From Pseudomonas sp. ANT_H12B (GTDB lineage Bacteria > Pseudomonadota > Gammaproteobacteria > Pseudomonadales > Pseudomonadaceae): a stretch of 64,000 bases of DNA. Each line of letters begins with the position of its first letter. The first letter of the stretch is position 1. The position numbers and the translations under genes are program-made. The stretch covers positions 186,001 through 250,000 of the forward strand of contig NZ_VOBI01000005.1 of assembly GCF_008369325.1 (NCBI RefSeq), in the 5' to 3' direction. Positions 40,413 to 52,466 of this stretch are shown here, one piece after another. Under the pieces are notes generated by a model, which saw nothing but the letters and a program-made list of their open reading frames with translations, was not told where the DNA came from and did no database searches.

Positions 40413-41240
40413 TTGTCTACGGGTAATTTGGATTTCGAACAGTTCCGGGTCTTCCTGGAAAAAGCCTGTGGCATTTTGCTCGGTGAAAACAAGCAGTACC
40501 TGGTCTCGAGCCGTCTCAACAAACTGATGGAACAGCAAGGCATCAAATCCCTGGGTGAGCTGGTCCAGCGCATCCAGACCCAGCCGCGCAGCGGTTTGCG
40601 CGAAATGGTGGTGGATGCCATGACCACCAACGAAACCCTGTGGTTTCGTGACACCTATCCGTTTGAAGTCTTGAAGAACAAGGTGCTGCCCGAAGCGATC
40701 AAGGCCGCGCCCGGCCAGCGTCTGCGGATCTGGTCGGCGGCGTGTTCGTCGGGGCAGGAACCGTATTCGCTGTCGATGTCGATCGATGAATTCGAGCGGG
40801 TCAACATGGGCCAGTTGAAGATGGGGGTGCAGATCGTTGCCACCGACCTGTCCGGCACCATGCTCAATAACTGCAAGACCGGCGAGTACGACAGCCTGGC
40901 CATCGGCCGCGGTCTGTCGCCCGAGCGCCTGCAGCGTTATTTCGACCCGAAAGGGCCGGGGCGCTGGGCAATCAAGGCACCGATCAAGAGCCGGGTGGAA
41001 TTTCGTTCGTTCAACCTGCTGGACAGCTACGCGAGCCTCGGCAAGTTCGACATCGTGTTCTGCCGCAACGTGCTGATCTACTTCTCCGCCGAGGTCAAGA
41101 AAGACATCCTGTTGCGCATTCACGGCACGTTGAAGCGCGGCGGTTATCTGTTTCTCGGCGCTTCCGAAGCGCTGAACGGTTTGCCGGATCATTACCAGAT
41201 GGTCCAGTGCAGCCCCGGGATCATTTACCAGGCCAAGTGA
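40413..41240 (+). CDS. cheR: Chemoreceptor methyltransferase CheR
   Basis: 275 residues with the helical N-terminal domain (FRVFLEKACGILLGENKQYL) and SAM-binding core (RIWSAACSSGQEPYSLSM; FCRNVLIYF). It methylates glutamates of chemoreceptors. The start is TTG at 40413, with GAGG eight bases upstream. 46 bases after cheV, so cotranscribed. Ends before a strong terminator. Confidence 0.92.
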   Translation: MSTGNLDFEQFRVFLEKACGILLGENKQYLVSSRLNKLMEQQGIKSLGELVQRIQTQPRSGLREMVVDAMTTNETLWFRDTYPFEVLKNKVLPEAIKAAPGQRLRIWSAACSSGQEPYSLSMSIDEFERVNMGQLKMGVQIVATDLSGTMLNNCKTGEYDSLAIGRGLSPERLQRYFDPKGPGRWAIKAPIKSRVEFRSFNLLDSYASLGKFDIVFCRNVLIYFSAEVKKDILLRIHGTLKRGGYLFLGASEALNGLPDHYQMVQCSPGIIYQAK

Positions 41241-41260
41241 TTCGTTGGCGTCATCTATAA

Positions 41261-41291
41261 ACGGGAGTCCTCAGGGACTCCCGTTTTTTTT
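41261..41291 (+). terminator. Terminator of cheV-cheR
   Basis: 10-bp stem ACGGGAGTCC/GGACTCCCGT, loop TCAG, followed by eight T. Confidence 0.93.
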
Positions 41292-41445
41292 GCCTGCCAT
41301 TATTCCTGAAAACACCACTAGACCCTGTGGGAGCGAGGGTGATAAGCGGCAGAAAAGCGGCAGCCAGCGGAAATCGGTTGCCGCTTTTCTGGCATTGCCG
41401 CATTGCCACTGCCTGCAAAGCCCCGGTTTCCGGGCTTTTTTGAAT

Positions 41446-41461
41446 TGGCACGACGCTTGCT
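41446..41461 (+). promoter_or_regulatory. RpoN promoter of flgBCDE
   Basis: TTGGCACGACGCTTGCT matches the -24/-12 consensus TGGCACG-N4-TTGC exactly, about 43 bases before the flgB ATG. The 264-base gap otherwise holds the cheR terminator, a half REP remnant (41325-41340) and a pair of GCCGCTTTTCTG-type inverted arms. Confidence 0.93.
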
Positions 41462-41504
41462 ATGTCCATGTTACGAAAAATCAGGTCACCCGAAGGTTTC
41501 CGAC

Positions 41505-41912
41505 ATGAGCATCAGCTTCGATAAAGCGCTCGGTATCCACGAACAAGCCCTGGGCTTCCGCGCCCAGCGTGCCGAAGTCCTGGCCAACAACATCGCCAAC
41601 GCCGATACCCCGAACTACAAGGCTCGGGATTTGGACTTCTCCAAAGTGCTCGCCGAGCAGAACGAGAAAACCAAAAGCGGTACTTTCGCCTTGAACATGA
41701 CCAACAGCCGTCATATCGAAGCGCAAGGCCTGGGCAATGGCGACGAGTCGCTGCTGTATCGCACGCCGATGCAACCGTCGATCGACCAGAACACCGTGGA
41801 CGCGCAACTGGAACAATCGAACTACGCGGAAAACGCCGTCGGCTTCCAGGCCAGCTTCACCCTGCTCAACAGCAAATTCAAAGGGCTGGTATCAGCCCTG
41901 CGCGGAGAGTAA
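41505..41912 (+). CDS. flgB: Flagellar proximal rod protein FlgB
   Basis: 135 residues with the rod-protein motif LANNIANADTPNYKARDLDF. Forms the base of the flagellar rod in the periplasm. First gene of flgBCDE, driven by the RpoN promoter at 41446. The long upstream frame crosses that promoter and is not real. Confidence 0.94.
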   Translation: MSISFDKALGIHEQALGFRAQRAEVLANNIANADTPNYKARDLDFSKVLAEQNEKTKSGTFALNMTNSRHIEAQGLGNGDESLLYRTPMQPSIDQNTVDAQLEQSNYAENAVGFQASFTLLNSKFKGLVSALRGE

Positions 41913-41915
41913 GTC

Positions 41916-42359
41916 ATGTCTCTATCCAGTGTTTTCAACATTGCCGGTAGCGGCATGAGTGCCCAGACCACTCGCTTGAACACCGTGGCCTCGAACATCG
42001 CCAACGCCGAAACCGTCTCGTCGAGCATTGACCAGACCTACCGTGCGCGTCACCCGGTGTTCGCCACCATGTTCCAGGGCGGCCAGAGCGGCGGCAGCGG
42101 TTCATTGTTCCAGGACCAGGATGCGGCCGGTCAAGGCGTGCAAGTGCTGGGTGTGGTCGAAGACCAGAGCAACCTCGATGCGCGTTACGAGCCCAACCAT
42201 CCGGCAGCCGACGCCAAGGGCTACGTCTACTACCCGAACGTCAACGTGGTGGAAGAAATGGCCGACATGATTTCCGCGAGCCGTTCGTTCCAGACCAACG
42301 CCGAGATGATGAACACCGCCAAAACCATGATGCAAAAGGTTCTGACCCTCGGTCAGTGA
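41916..42359 (+). CDS. flgC: Flagellar proximal rod protein FlgC
   Basis: 147 residues; N-terminal FNIAGSGMSAQTTRLNTVAS and the C-terminal MISASRSFQTNAEMMNTAK are the paired helical ends of rod proteins. Starts three bases after flgB with GGAG upstream. Confidence 0.95.
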   Translation: MSLSSVFNIAGSGMSAQTTRLNTVASNIANAETVSSSIDQTYRARHPVFATMFQGGQSGGSGSLFQDQDAAGQGVQVLGVVEDQSNLDARYEPNHPAADAKGYVYYPNVNVVEEMADMISASRSFQTNAEMMNTAKTMMQKVLTLGQ

Positions 42360-42374
42360 TAAGGGGCGACTCAG

Positions 42375-43097
42375 ATGAGTGTTACCGATACCACCAGTGG
42401 CCTTAGCCTCAACGACATCCTGGCCAACTCCTCGATCAAGACCAACACCAGTGCTGACGGCCTGGCGGCGGCAACGAACAGCGCCACCGGCAAAAAGGCC
42501 CTGGGCAAGGATGCGTTCCTGCAGTTGCTGGTAACGCAGCTGAAAAACCAGAACCCGCTGGAACCGCAGGACAACGGCGAGTTCGTCGCTCAGTTGGCGC
42601 AGTTCAGTAGCCTGGAAGGCATCACCACGCTCAACGACACCGTGTCGGGCATTGCCGGCAATTACAACTCGTCTCAGGCATTGCAGGCTTCATCGCTGGT
42701 GGGGCGTTCGGTCGTCGCGCCGGGCGACAAAGCCGTGGTCGACACGTCGAAGAGTATGACCGGTACGGTTGTGATTCCAGGTTCAGTGGCCGGTGCCACC
42801 GTGAAGATCACCGATAAGGACGGCAAAGCCGTTCGCACCATCGACCTGGGCAGCCAGACAGCCGGCAATGCCACCTTCATCTGGGATGGCAAGGATGATG
42901 CCGGCAAACCGGTTGATTCGGGCACTTACACCTTCGCGGCGACGACCACCATCGATGATCAGGCCGTCTCGCTGATCACCAATCTGCCAGCGACCGTTAA
43001 CAGCGTGACCATCAGCCAGACCGGCGGTGAGTTGATGCTCAACCTGGCTGGCCTGGGCAGTATCGCCCTGTCCAAAGTACAAACCATTGGTATGTAG
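42375..43097 (+). CDS. flgD: Flagellar hook cap protein FlgD
   Basis: 240 residues. The conserved block KDAFLQLLVTQLKNQNPLEP is near residue 50, followed by a FlgD Ig/tudor-like domain (IWDGKDDAGKPVDSGTYTF). Caps the growing hook and is lost when the hook is complete. Confidence 0.95.
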   Translation: MSVTDTTSGLSLNDILANSSIKTNTSADGLAAATNSATGKKALGKDAFLQLLVTQLKNQNPLEPQDNGEFVAQLAQFSSLEGITTLNDTVSGIAGNYNSSQALQASSLVGRSVVAPGDKAVVDTSKSMTGTVVIPGSVAGATVKITDKDGKAVRTIDLGSQTAGNATFIWDGKDDAGKPVDSGTYTFAATTTIDDQAVSLITNLPATVNSVTISQTGGELMLNLAGLGSIALSKVQTIGM

Positions 43098-43128
43098 AGC
43101 CGACTAACACGGCACAAAGGAGTGGAAT

Positions 43129-44442
43129 ATGTCTTTCAATATCGGCCTTAGCGGTCTCTATGCAGCCAACAAACAACTGGACGTGACCGGCAACAACATC
43201 GCCAACGTCGCAACCACCGGTTTCAAATCGTCCCGTGCAGAATTCCAGGACGTTTACTCAGCGACCAAGTTGGGCACGGGCAGCAAGACCATCGGTAGCG
43301 GTGTGCGTCTGGCCAACGTTTCCCAGCAGTTCACCCAGGGCGACATCAACAACACCGGTAACGTGCTGGACATGGGCATCAACGGCTCCGGTTTCTTCGT
43401 ACTGAACAACAACGGCTCGCTGTCCTACACCCGTGCCGGTACGTTCAAGGTCGACAAGGAAGGTTTTGTCACCAACAGCGACGGAACTGCGCGTTTGCAA
43501 GGCTACGGTGTGGACGCCAATGGCAAGATCCAGAACGGTGTATTGACCGACCTGCGCATCGACACGTCGAACCTCGCGCCGAAGACCACCACCACCGTTT
43601 CGTCGACGATCAACCTGAACTCCACAGAGCCGGTGATCGATCCGACTCTCACGTTCGATCCGACCAAGACAGAAACCTTCACCAAGCAATTCAGCACGCC
43701 GATTTTCGACACGCAGGGTAACCAGCACACCATGGATCAATTCATGGTCAAGACTGGCGCAAATACCTGGAAGACCTACACCCTGATCGATGGTCGCAAT
43801 CCGGATGGCAGTGACCCTGCTCTTGCCGCTTCCCCACCGATCGCGTCGACCATGGTGTTCGACACTTCAGGCAAACTCGTGTCTGTAACCACTCCAGCCA
43901 CCCCGGCACCGATCGTCAGCCCTGACCTGAAGGTCACCGGCTGGGTTCCGGGCAAAGTAACCAATGGCGTATGGGCAGCCAACGGCGCCGCCGCTGACCC
44001 GGGCGGCTTGACCATCTCGATGGCCAACACCACCCAGTTCAACGCTGATACCGCGCGTTCGATTCCTGCGCAGAACGGTTATGCCACTGGCCAGATCACC
44101 AACCTGACCATCGACGGCAGTGGTGTGTTGCTGGCCAACTTCAGCAACAACCAGACCAAGGCGATCGGCCAGATCTCGCTCGCCAGCTTCACCAACGAGC
44201 AAGGTTTGCAGCCTATAGGCGGCACCAGTTGGAAAGAAACCTTCGCATCGGGTATCCCGGGCTACGATGCGCCGCTAACCGGCACCCTGGGTGGAATCCA
44301 ATCCAACTCCCTGGAAGAGTCCAACGTCAACCTGACCAGCGAACTGGTCGAGCTGATCAAGGCGCAGAGCAACTACCAGGCGAACGCCAAAACCATCTCC
44401 ACCCAGAGCACCATCATGCAGACCATCATTCAGATGACCTGA
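43129..44442 (+). CDS. flgE: Flagellar hook protein FlgE
   Basis: 437 residues, with the N-terminal hook motif MSFNIGLSGLYAANKQLDVT and C-terminal SNYQANAKTISTQSTIMQTI. The variable middle (about 160-330) forms the outer hook domain. AAGGAGTGGAAT precedes the ATG. A terminator follows, so the operon ends here; flgF and the rest are not in this window. Confidence 0.95.
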   Translation: MSFNIGLSGLYAANKQLDVTGNNIANVATTGFKSSRAEFQDVYSATKLGTGSKTIGSGVRLANVSQQFTQGDINNTGNVLDMGINGSGFFVLNNNGSLSYTRAGTFKVDKEGFVTNSDGTARLQGYGVDANGKIQNGVLTDLRIDTSNLAPKTTTTVSSTINLNSTEPVIDPTLTFDPTKTETFTKQFSTPIFDTQGNQHTMDQFMVKTGANTWKTYTLIDGRNPDGSDPALAASPPIASTMVFDTSGKLVSVTTPATPAPIVSPDLKVTGWVPGKVTNGVWAANGAAADPGGLTISMANTTQFNADTARSIPAQNGYATGQITNLTIDGSGVLLANFSNNQTKAIGQISLASFTNEQGLQPIGGTSWKETFASGIPGYDAPLTGTLGGIQSNSLEESNVNLTSELVELIKAQSNYQANAKTISTQSTIMQTIIQMT

Positions 44443-44471
44443 TGAGGGTTGGCTGAAAGTGCTGCACAAGG

Positions 44472-44496
44472 AGCCCCTCGCAAGAGGGGCTTTTTT
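44472..44496 (+). terminator. Terminator of flgBCDE
   Basis: Stem AGCCCCTC/GAGGGGCT, loop GCAA, then T-run. Confidence 0.92.
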
Positions 44497-44546
44497 GTGG
44501 TCGGGATTTGTCTCGGGTGCCGGGTTTTGCTTTGTCAGTGACGGCC

Positions 44547-44644
44547 CCTTCGCGGGCGAGCCCGCTCCCACAGGGTTTTGTGTCGTCCGTAATCGTCGTG
44601 AACAACACAAATCCTGGTGGGAGCGTGGCTTGCCCGCGATGGCG
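44547..44644. repeat. Paired inverted REP element, flgE-nrdA
   Basis: Arms at 44547-44573 and 44617-44643 (CGGGCGAGCCCGCTCCCACA type) face each other between two convergent terminators. Confidence 0.78.
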
Positions 44645-44673
44645 TCAGACCAGCCGCCACATTCTTGAGGGCA

Positions 44674-44714
44674 AAAGAAAACCCCCGACAATCCAGAGGA
44701 CTGATCGGGGGTTT
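44674..44714 (-). terminator. Terminator of nrdA
   Basis: Stem AAACCCCCGA/TCGGGGGTTT with a 16-base loop and T-rich sequence following on the minus strand. Confidence 0.82.
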
Positions 44715-44748
44715 CGAGTAAGCGCCCTGCGACGCCTACCAGCTCAGC

Positions 44749-47643
<2,895 letters not shown>

Positions 47644-47677
47644 GGGGGGTTGTCTCCACATTCTCTATGTTTGTTTG

Positions 47678-47695
47678 GGCACCATCACGGTGCCC
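47678..47695 (-). other. Hairpin in the nrdA leader
   Basis: GGGCACC/GGTGCCC stem with five-base loop about 35-50 bases upstream of the nrdA start; possible leader control element. Confidence 0.35.
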
Positions 47696-48008
47696 ACCGT
47701 TCCGTCCTGAAGCACTACAACCGGCGGGGCCGGGCATACCAACTTCGGGACAGATCAGGAAGGGGGCTATTGGGCGCCGCTTCCATGCCGAAGTCTTTGG
47801 TCTCAGGCCTTGAGCCTGAAACCGGGATCCTTTTGGGCGACAGTAAATGACTGCAACACCCGTACCGTTATCGCCGTTTTCGGCTCAAAAACAGTAGCCA
47901 CCCGCACGCGCGGTTTGGTCTCTCGAAAATACGTTTGGTTCAACCGGAAAGAGGCAATAAAAGCGCTTGAAATCGGTATCCGGTTTGTGTTTGGTTTTTG
48001 GCGTAAAA

Positions 48009-48031
48009 CCCTACATGTAGGGGTTTTTTTG
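48009..48031. other. Perfect palindrome with T-run in the nrdA-rstA gap
   Basis: CCCTACATGTAGGG (48009-48022) is followed by GTTTTTTT on the plus strand. It looks like a small terminator, or a binding site for a regulator of nrdA. Confidence 0.45.
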
Positions 48032-48080
48032 CGCCGGGGTACAAGATAATGCGTTTTGGAGGGTGTTGCAACGTACTACC

Positions 48081-48089
48081 TGTGGATAA
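48081..48089 (-). promoter_or_regulatory. DnaA box upstream of nrdA
   Basis: TGTGGATAA on the plus strand is the complement of the perfect DnaA box TTATCCACA. A degenerate second copy (TGTGCGTAA, 48093-48101) lies three bases on. DnaA is known to regulate nrdAB in E. coli. Confidence 0.65.
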
Positions 48090-48380
48090 ACCTGTGCGTA
48101 AATTGTGTGTGAAAGTGGGAACAGGCGTGTAGGCCGCGACTTAGCTTGCGCGGACCGTTTTTCATCGATTTCCAATGATTAAAAACAGTCATTCGGATTT
48201 TTAAGGGCGCGAACCCTATCACAAAAAACCGGCTGGTCCGAACGCATTTGCCGGCTTGTGTTCTCGGCGAGCGACGTTTATACAATCGGCCTATGCATCT
48301 GCATTCTTATCCTCCCCAATCATTACAAAAAGACGGGCGGATCCTTCCTTATTAACGTTACTGGCAAATAGAGGTCACAC

Positions 48381-49094
48381 GTGGAGCAAGAAGCCTGGCA
48401 GATATTGATTGTCGAGGACGACCAGCGTCTGGCCGAACTGACCCGCGATTACCTGGAAGCCAATGGCCTGCGCGTGTCGATCGAGGGCAATGGCGCTGTC
48501 GCTGCGGGCCGTATCATCAAAGAGCAGCCGGACCTGGTGATCCTCGATTTGATGCTTCCTGGCGAAGACGGCCTCAGCATTTGCCGCAAGGTTCGCGACA
48601 AGTATGACGGCCCGATCCTGATGCTCACCGCCCGTACCGACGACACCGACCAGATTCTGGGCCTGGACCTGGGCGCGGACGATTACGTGTGCAAACCGGT
48701 TCGCCCGCGTCTGCTGCTGGCGCGCATCCAAGCGCTGTTGCGACGCAGTGAACCCCCTGAAGTGCCTGCGGAAAAACAACGGCGCCTGCAGTTCGGTCCG
48801 CTGGTAGTGGACAACGCGCTGCGTGAAGCCTGGCTGCATGACAAAGGCATCGAACTGACCAGCGCCGAGTTCGACCTGTTGTGGCTGCTGGTCGCCAACG
48901 CCGGGCGCATTTTGTCCCGGGAGGAAATCTTCACTGCGCTACGCGGCATCGGCTATGACGGCCAGGACCGTTCCATCGATGTGCGCATCTCGCGCATCCG
49001 CCCGAAAATTGGCGACGACCCGGAACATCCGCGGCTGATCAAGACCATCCGCAGCAAAGGTTATCTGTTCGTTCCGGAAGCGTGCACGCTGTGA
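48381..49094 (+). CDS. rstA: OmpR-family response regulator, RstA-like
   Basis: 237 residues: receiver with acidic pair D13-D14 (IVEDDQRLAEL), phospho-Asp D56 in VILDLMLPGEDG and lysine in VCKPVRP; C-terminal winged helix (about 140-235; LTSAEFDLLWLL, SKGYLFVPE). GTG start at 48381 with AGAGGTCACAC upstream. The stop overlaps the kinase start. Position beside nrdA matches the RstAB-like pair in P. aeruginosa. Confidence 0.87.
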   Translation: MEQEAWQILIVEDDQRLAELTRDYLEANGLRVSIEGNGAVAAGRIIKEQPDLVILDLMLPGEDGLSICRKVRDKYDGPILMLTARTDDTDQILGLDLGADDYVCKPVRPRLLLARIQALLRRSEPPEVPAEKQRRLQFGPLVVDNALREAWLHDKGIELTSAEFDLLWLLVANAGRILSREEIFTALRGIGYDGQDRSIDVRISRIRPKIGDDPEHPRLIKTIRSKGYLFVPEACTL

Positions 49095-50701
49095 ACTCGA
49101 TCTTCCTGCGCATCTATGGCGGCATGTGCGCGGCGTTGATTCTGGTCGCGGTGCTCGGTGTGCTGGCCTTGCACCTGCTCAATCAGGTGCGCAGCGAGCA
49201 GTACCGCGAACGCCTGGCCCACGGCACGTTTTCGCTGATGGCCGACAACCTGCAACCGATGAACGAGACAGAACGCCATCGGGCCTTGCTGGTGTGGGAG
49301 CGCTTGCTGGGGATTCCGTTGGCGCTGAAAACCTTTGCCCAGACCGACCTCGACCTGACGCAGCGCACCCGCGTGCTGCGCGGCCAGGCGCTGGTGGAAC
49401 AGACCGGCCCGCATGCGGCAAAGGTTTACCGGTTGGTCAGCGACAAGGAACAACGGGTGCTGACGGGCGAGGTGCAGCAGATCAGCGAGCAACTGGCCCG
49501 GGCGACTATTTACCTGCTGGCCGACGAACTGGTGCGTTACCCGGTGGCCGAGCAACCTGAACGCCTGGCGCAGTTGAAGCACGACAAAGGGTTTGGTTTC
49601 GACTTGCGACTGGTCAAGGTCGAGCAGGCGGACATGGACGAGGACCAGAGTCGTCGCGTGTCCGAAGGTGACACGGTGATGGCCCTGGGCAAGGGCGGCG
49701 ATTCGATCCGGGTGTTTGCCGGCATGGTCGGCACGCCGTGGGTGCTGGAAATCGGCCCGCTGTATCAGATGAACCCTTATCCGCCGGAGTGGCTGGTGCT
49801 GATCGCTGCCCTGGGCCTGAGCCTGATCGGTTTGATCGTCTATTTGTTGGTGCGTCAATTGGAGCGTCGTTTGCGTGGCCTCGAAGCGGCCGCCACGCGC
49901 ATCGCCAAGGGCAGCCTGGAAACCCGCGTGCCGGCACGCGGCGCCGACTCCGTGGGGCGGCTGGCCTCGGCGTTCAACGGGATGGCCGAGCACTTGCAGC
50001 AGTTGCTGGCGATTCAGCGTGAACTGGTGCGCGCGGTGTCTCACGAATTGCGCACGCCGGTGGCGCGCTTGCGTTTTGGCCTGGAGATGATCGGTTCGGC
50101 CACCACGCCGCAAGCGTTGGAAAAGTACCGCGAAGGCATGGACCACGACATCGAGGACCTCGACAAGCTGGTGGATGAGATGCTGACTTATGCGCGGCTG
50201 GAGCAGGGCTCGCCGGCGTTGAATTTCCAGCGGGTCGATCTGGATGCCTTGGTTAATCAGGTGATCGAGGAGCTGGCGCCGCTACGGGCTGAGGTCACGG
50301 TGCAGCGCGGTTTGTGCCTGTCGGCGGCTGATTGCGACGACGCCTGGGTCGAGGCCGAGCCGCGCTACCTGCACCGGGCGTTGCAAAACCTGGTGAGCAA
50401 CGCCATGCGCCACGCTTCGTCGAAAGTGACCGTCAGTTATCAGGTGGGACAACAGCGCTGTCGGGTGGATGTCGAGGATGACGGGCCGGGCGTACCGGAA
50501 ACGGCCTGGGAGAAAATCTTCACCCCGTTCCTGCGCCTCGATGACAGTCGCACCCGTGCCTCCGGCGGGCATGGGTTGGGTTTGTCCATCGTGCGGCGAA
50601 TCGTCCACTGGCATGGCGGGCGTGCATTGATCAGCAAGAGCAAAAGCCTGGGCGGGGCGTGTTTCAGTTTGAGCTGGCCGAGGAATCAGGAGAAGCGGTG
50701 A
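49091..50701 (+). CDS. rstB: Sensor histidine kinase, RstB-like
   Basis: 536 residues. One helix near residues 10-30 (MCAALILVAVLGVLALHLL) and a second near 235-258 flank a periplasmic sensor. HAMP, then H-box AVSHELRTPVARL and HATPase motifs NLVSNAMRHA, VEDDGPGVP, GHGLGLSIVRRI. GTG start overlapping the TGA of the regulator. Input signal unknown. Confidence 0.88.
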   Translation: MNSIFLRIYGGMCAALILVAVLGVLALHLLNQVRSEQYRERLAHGTFSLMADNLQPMNETERHRALLVWERLLGIPLALKTFAQTDLDLTQRTRVLRGQALVEQTGPHAAKVYRLVSDKEQRVLTGEVQQISEQLARATIYLLADELVRYPVAEQPERLAQLKHDKGFGFDLRLVKVEQADMDEDQSRRVSEGDTVMALGKGGDSIRVFAGMVGTPWVLEIGPLYQMNPYPPEWLVLIAALGLSLIGLIVYLLVRQLERRLRGLEAAATRIAKGSLETRVPARGADSVGRLASAFNGMAEHLQQLLAIQRELVRAVSHELRTPVARLRFGLEMIGSATTPQALEKYREGMDHDIEDLDKLVDEMLTYARLEQGSPALNFQRVDLDALVNQVIEELAPLRAEVTVQRGLCLSAADCDDAWVEAEPRYLHRALQNLVSNAMRHASSKVTVSYQVGQQRCRVDVEDDGPGVPETAWEKIFTPFLRLDDSRTRASGGHGLGLSIVRRIVHWHGGRALISKSKSLGGACFSLSWPRNQEKR

Positions 50702-50745
50702 GAGGGTTGTTGTCTGGGATGGCGTCCTTATTAACACCAAAAGCC

Positions 50746-51480
50746 TCAGGCCTTGATGCTGACCAGACTCAACAGCTGCCCATCCATCACCCCGAACTGC
50801 GCATCCAGCTCGGTGCCATTGCGCCATTCACTGGACAAATCCGTCAGTAACCGCAACCGCACCTCACCGCTCTCGCTCCACTCCAGCACTTCAGCGTGTT
50901 CGAAATAGAAGCGCTGCTGAACGATCGGGTAGAGCGCCTTGAACAGGCTCTCCTTCACCGAGAACGTCAGGGTCACCAGCATCGCCAGCTGATCCCGGGG
51001 GCCGGCGGCCATGCGCTGCAGCTCAGGCGAGGTAAGGATTTCCCCGGCCAGGCGTTCGGCCCGTTCAGGGTTGAGCAGGTTTTCCAGGTCCATTCCCAAT
51101 CCGCGCCAATCGGTTTTCTTCGCAACGATTGCCGCGGCCCGGCCGGTGCTGTGGGTGATCGAGCCGCTGATATGGCTTGGCCATACCGGCGCACGATCTT
51201 CGCCAATGGCCGGGATGAAGCTCAGTCCTTCCAGCTGCTGCAATGCGGCCCGGGCACAGACCCGTCCGGCAAGAAACTCCGCCTGCCGTTTGGCCACCGA
51301 GCGCTGGATGCTGGCCGGCGGCTCGATGGCGCTGCGTTGAAAGTCATCGCTGGCCAGTTGCGACGTATCGAAGTGAGTACTCAACAGCACCGTATCGGGC
51401 AGCACAAATGGCAGCGGCCAATGGGCATCGAGTGGAGTGCAGCAGACGGGGAGGGCGGGGGCGCGATTCATGTCGAGCAT
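50746..51480 (-). CDS. pcpS: 4-prime-phosphopantetheinyl transferase
   Basis: 244 residues of the EntD/Sfp superfamily, with the metal-binding GMDLENLL near residue 130 and FSVKESLFKALYP near 175. It activates carrier proteins of fatty acid, siderophore and peptide synthesis by adding phosphopantetheine from CoA; in Pseudomonas a single such enzyme (PcpS) serves all. Start at ATG 51480 or 51471. Confidence 0.88.
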   Translation of the reverse strand: MLDMNRAPALPVCCTPLDAHWPLPFVLPDTVLLSTHFDTSQLASDDFQRSAIEPPASIQRSVAKRQAEFLAGRVCARAALQQLEGLSFIPAIGEDRAPVWPSHISGSITHSTGRAAAIVAKKTDWRGLGMDLENLLNPERAERLAGEILTSPELQRMAAGPRDQLAMLVTLTFSVKESLFKALYPIVQQRFYFEHAEVLEWSESGEVRLRLLTDLSSEWRNGTELDAQFGVMDGQLLSLVSIKA

Positions 51481-51517
51481 TTTGCCGGGTTGCCTTCAGG
51501 CTGGGTAGCCCCACGCG

Positions 51518-51622
51518 GATCGTTCCCACGCTCCGCGTGGGAATGCCTCAAGGGACGCTCCGCGTTCCAATGGGACGCGGAGCGTCCCGGGCTGCATTCC
51601 CACGGGGACCGTGGGAACGATC
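51518..51622. repeat. Triple-hairpin repeat, GATCGTTCCCACGC family
   Basis: Three hairpins in a row: GTTCCCACGCTCCGCGTGGGAA; GGGACGCTCCGCG to its complement; CATTCCCACGGGGACCGTGGGAA. Outer ends GATCGTTCCCACG and CGTGGGAACGATC are inverted copies, so the whole element is a large inverted repeat. The same family recurs at 55388 and 57478. Confidence 0.8.
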
Positions 51623-51628
51623 ATCGTG

Positions 51629-52420
51629 TCAGCCAAATATCTTCTTGAAAAACGCCTGCATGTCCGCCCAGGATTTTTCATCCGCTGCTTTGTTATACCC
51701 AATGTCCGGCCCGGCATGATCGCCATGGCTCAGGCGATCCGCATCAGGATTGCTGAACCCATGCTTGGCACCTTCAAGGCTGACAAATTGATAGTCGGCA
51801 CCGGCCTTGTCCATCTCGGCCTTGAACGCCGCAACGTTATCCGCGGTGATCATGCTGTCCAGAGCGCCATGCTCGACCAGGATCTTCGCTTTCACGCTGC
51901 CGGGTGTAGCGGGCGTCTTGGTCGCCAGCGCGCCGTGAAAACTCACCACACCCGCCAGCGGCAAACCCTGACGTGCCGCATTCAGCACCACGCCGCCGCC
52001 GAAGCAATAACCGATAGCGGCGAGTTTGTTCGGATCCGTTTGCGGCTGTTTCTTCAACAGGTCGAGCCCGGCCTGGAAGCGAGCGCTGGACGCCGCACTG
52101 TCTTTCAACGCGGCTTGCATGAAGGCCATGGCGTCCTTGGGATGTTCGGTGTTCTTGCCGTCGCCATACATGTCGATGGCCAGCGCGCTGTAACCCAGGC
52201 CGGCCAGATCACGGGCTCGGCGCTTGGTGTAGTCGTTGAGCCCCCACCATTCGTGCACCACCACCACGCCCGGGCGCTGGCCTTTAATGGCGTCGTCGTA
52301 GGCGTAGTAGCCGATCAGCTTGGTGCCGTCGGCACTCTGATAGGGGATTTCCTGAGTCTTGATAGCCGCCTGGGTGAGCCCGCTCAGGGCCAGCAAGACG
52401 AAAGCGAGAAACATACGCAT
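51629..52420 (-). CDS. Exported dienelactone-hydrolase-family protein
   Basis: 263 residues with a signal peptide (MRMFLAFVLLALSGLTQA). The alpha/beta-hydrolase fold shows HEWWGLND, the nucleophile elbow IGYCFGGG (Cys), Asp in HGALDSMI and His in GAKHGFSN, the triad of dienelactone hydrolases. The substrate is unknown; an extracytoplasmic location is unusual for classical DLH. Next gene is oprH, divergent. Confidence 0.86.
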   Translation of the reverse strand: MRMFLAFVLLALSGLTQAAIKTQEIPYQSADGTKLIGYYAYDDAIKGQRPGVVVVHEWWGLNDYTKRRARDLAGLGYSALAIDMYGDGKNTEHPKDAMAFMQAALKDSAASSARFQAGLDLLKKQPQTDPNKLAAIGYCFGGGVVLNAARQGLPLAGVVSFHGALATKTPATPGSVKAKILVEHGALDSMITADNVAAFKAEMDKAGADYQFVSLEGAKHGFSNPDADRLSHGDHAGPDIGYNKAADEKSWADMQAFFKKIFG

Positions 52421-52466
52421 GGTCGAATCTCCTGATCAAAGTCGTTAAACCTGCCGAGTCGATTTG

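Noticed and set aside
47770..47840. Cobalamin-type riboswitch before nrdA
   Set aside because: Some hairpins are present, but the B12-box consensus is absent and the enzyme is class Ia, which does not use cobalamin.
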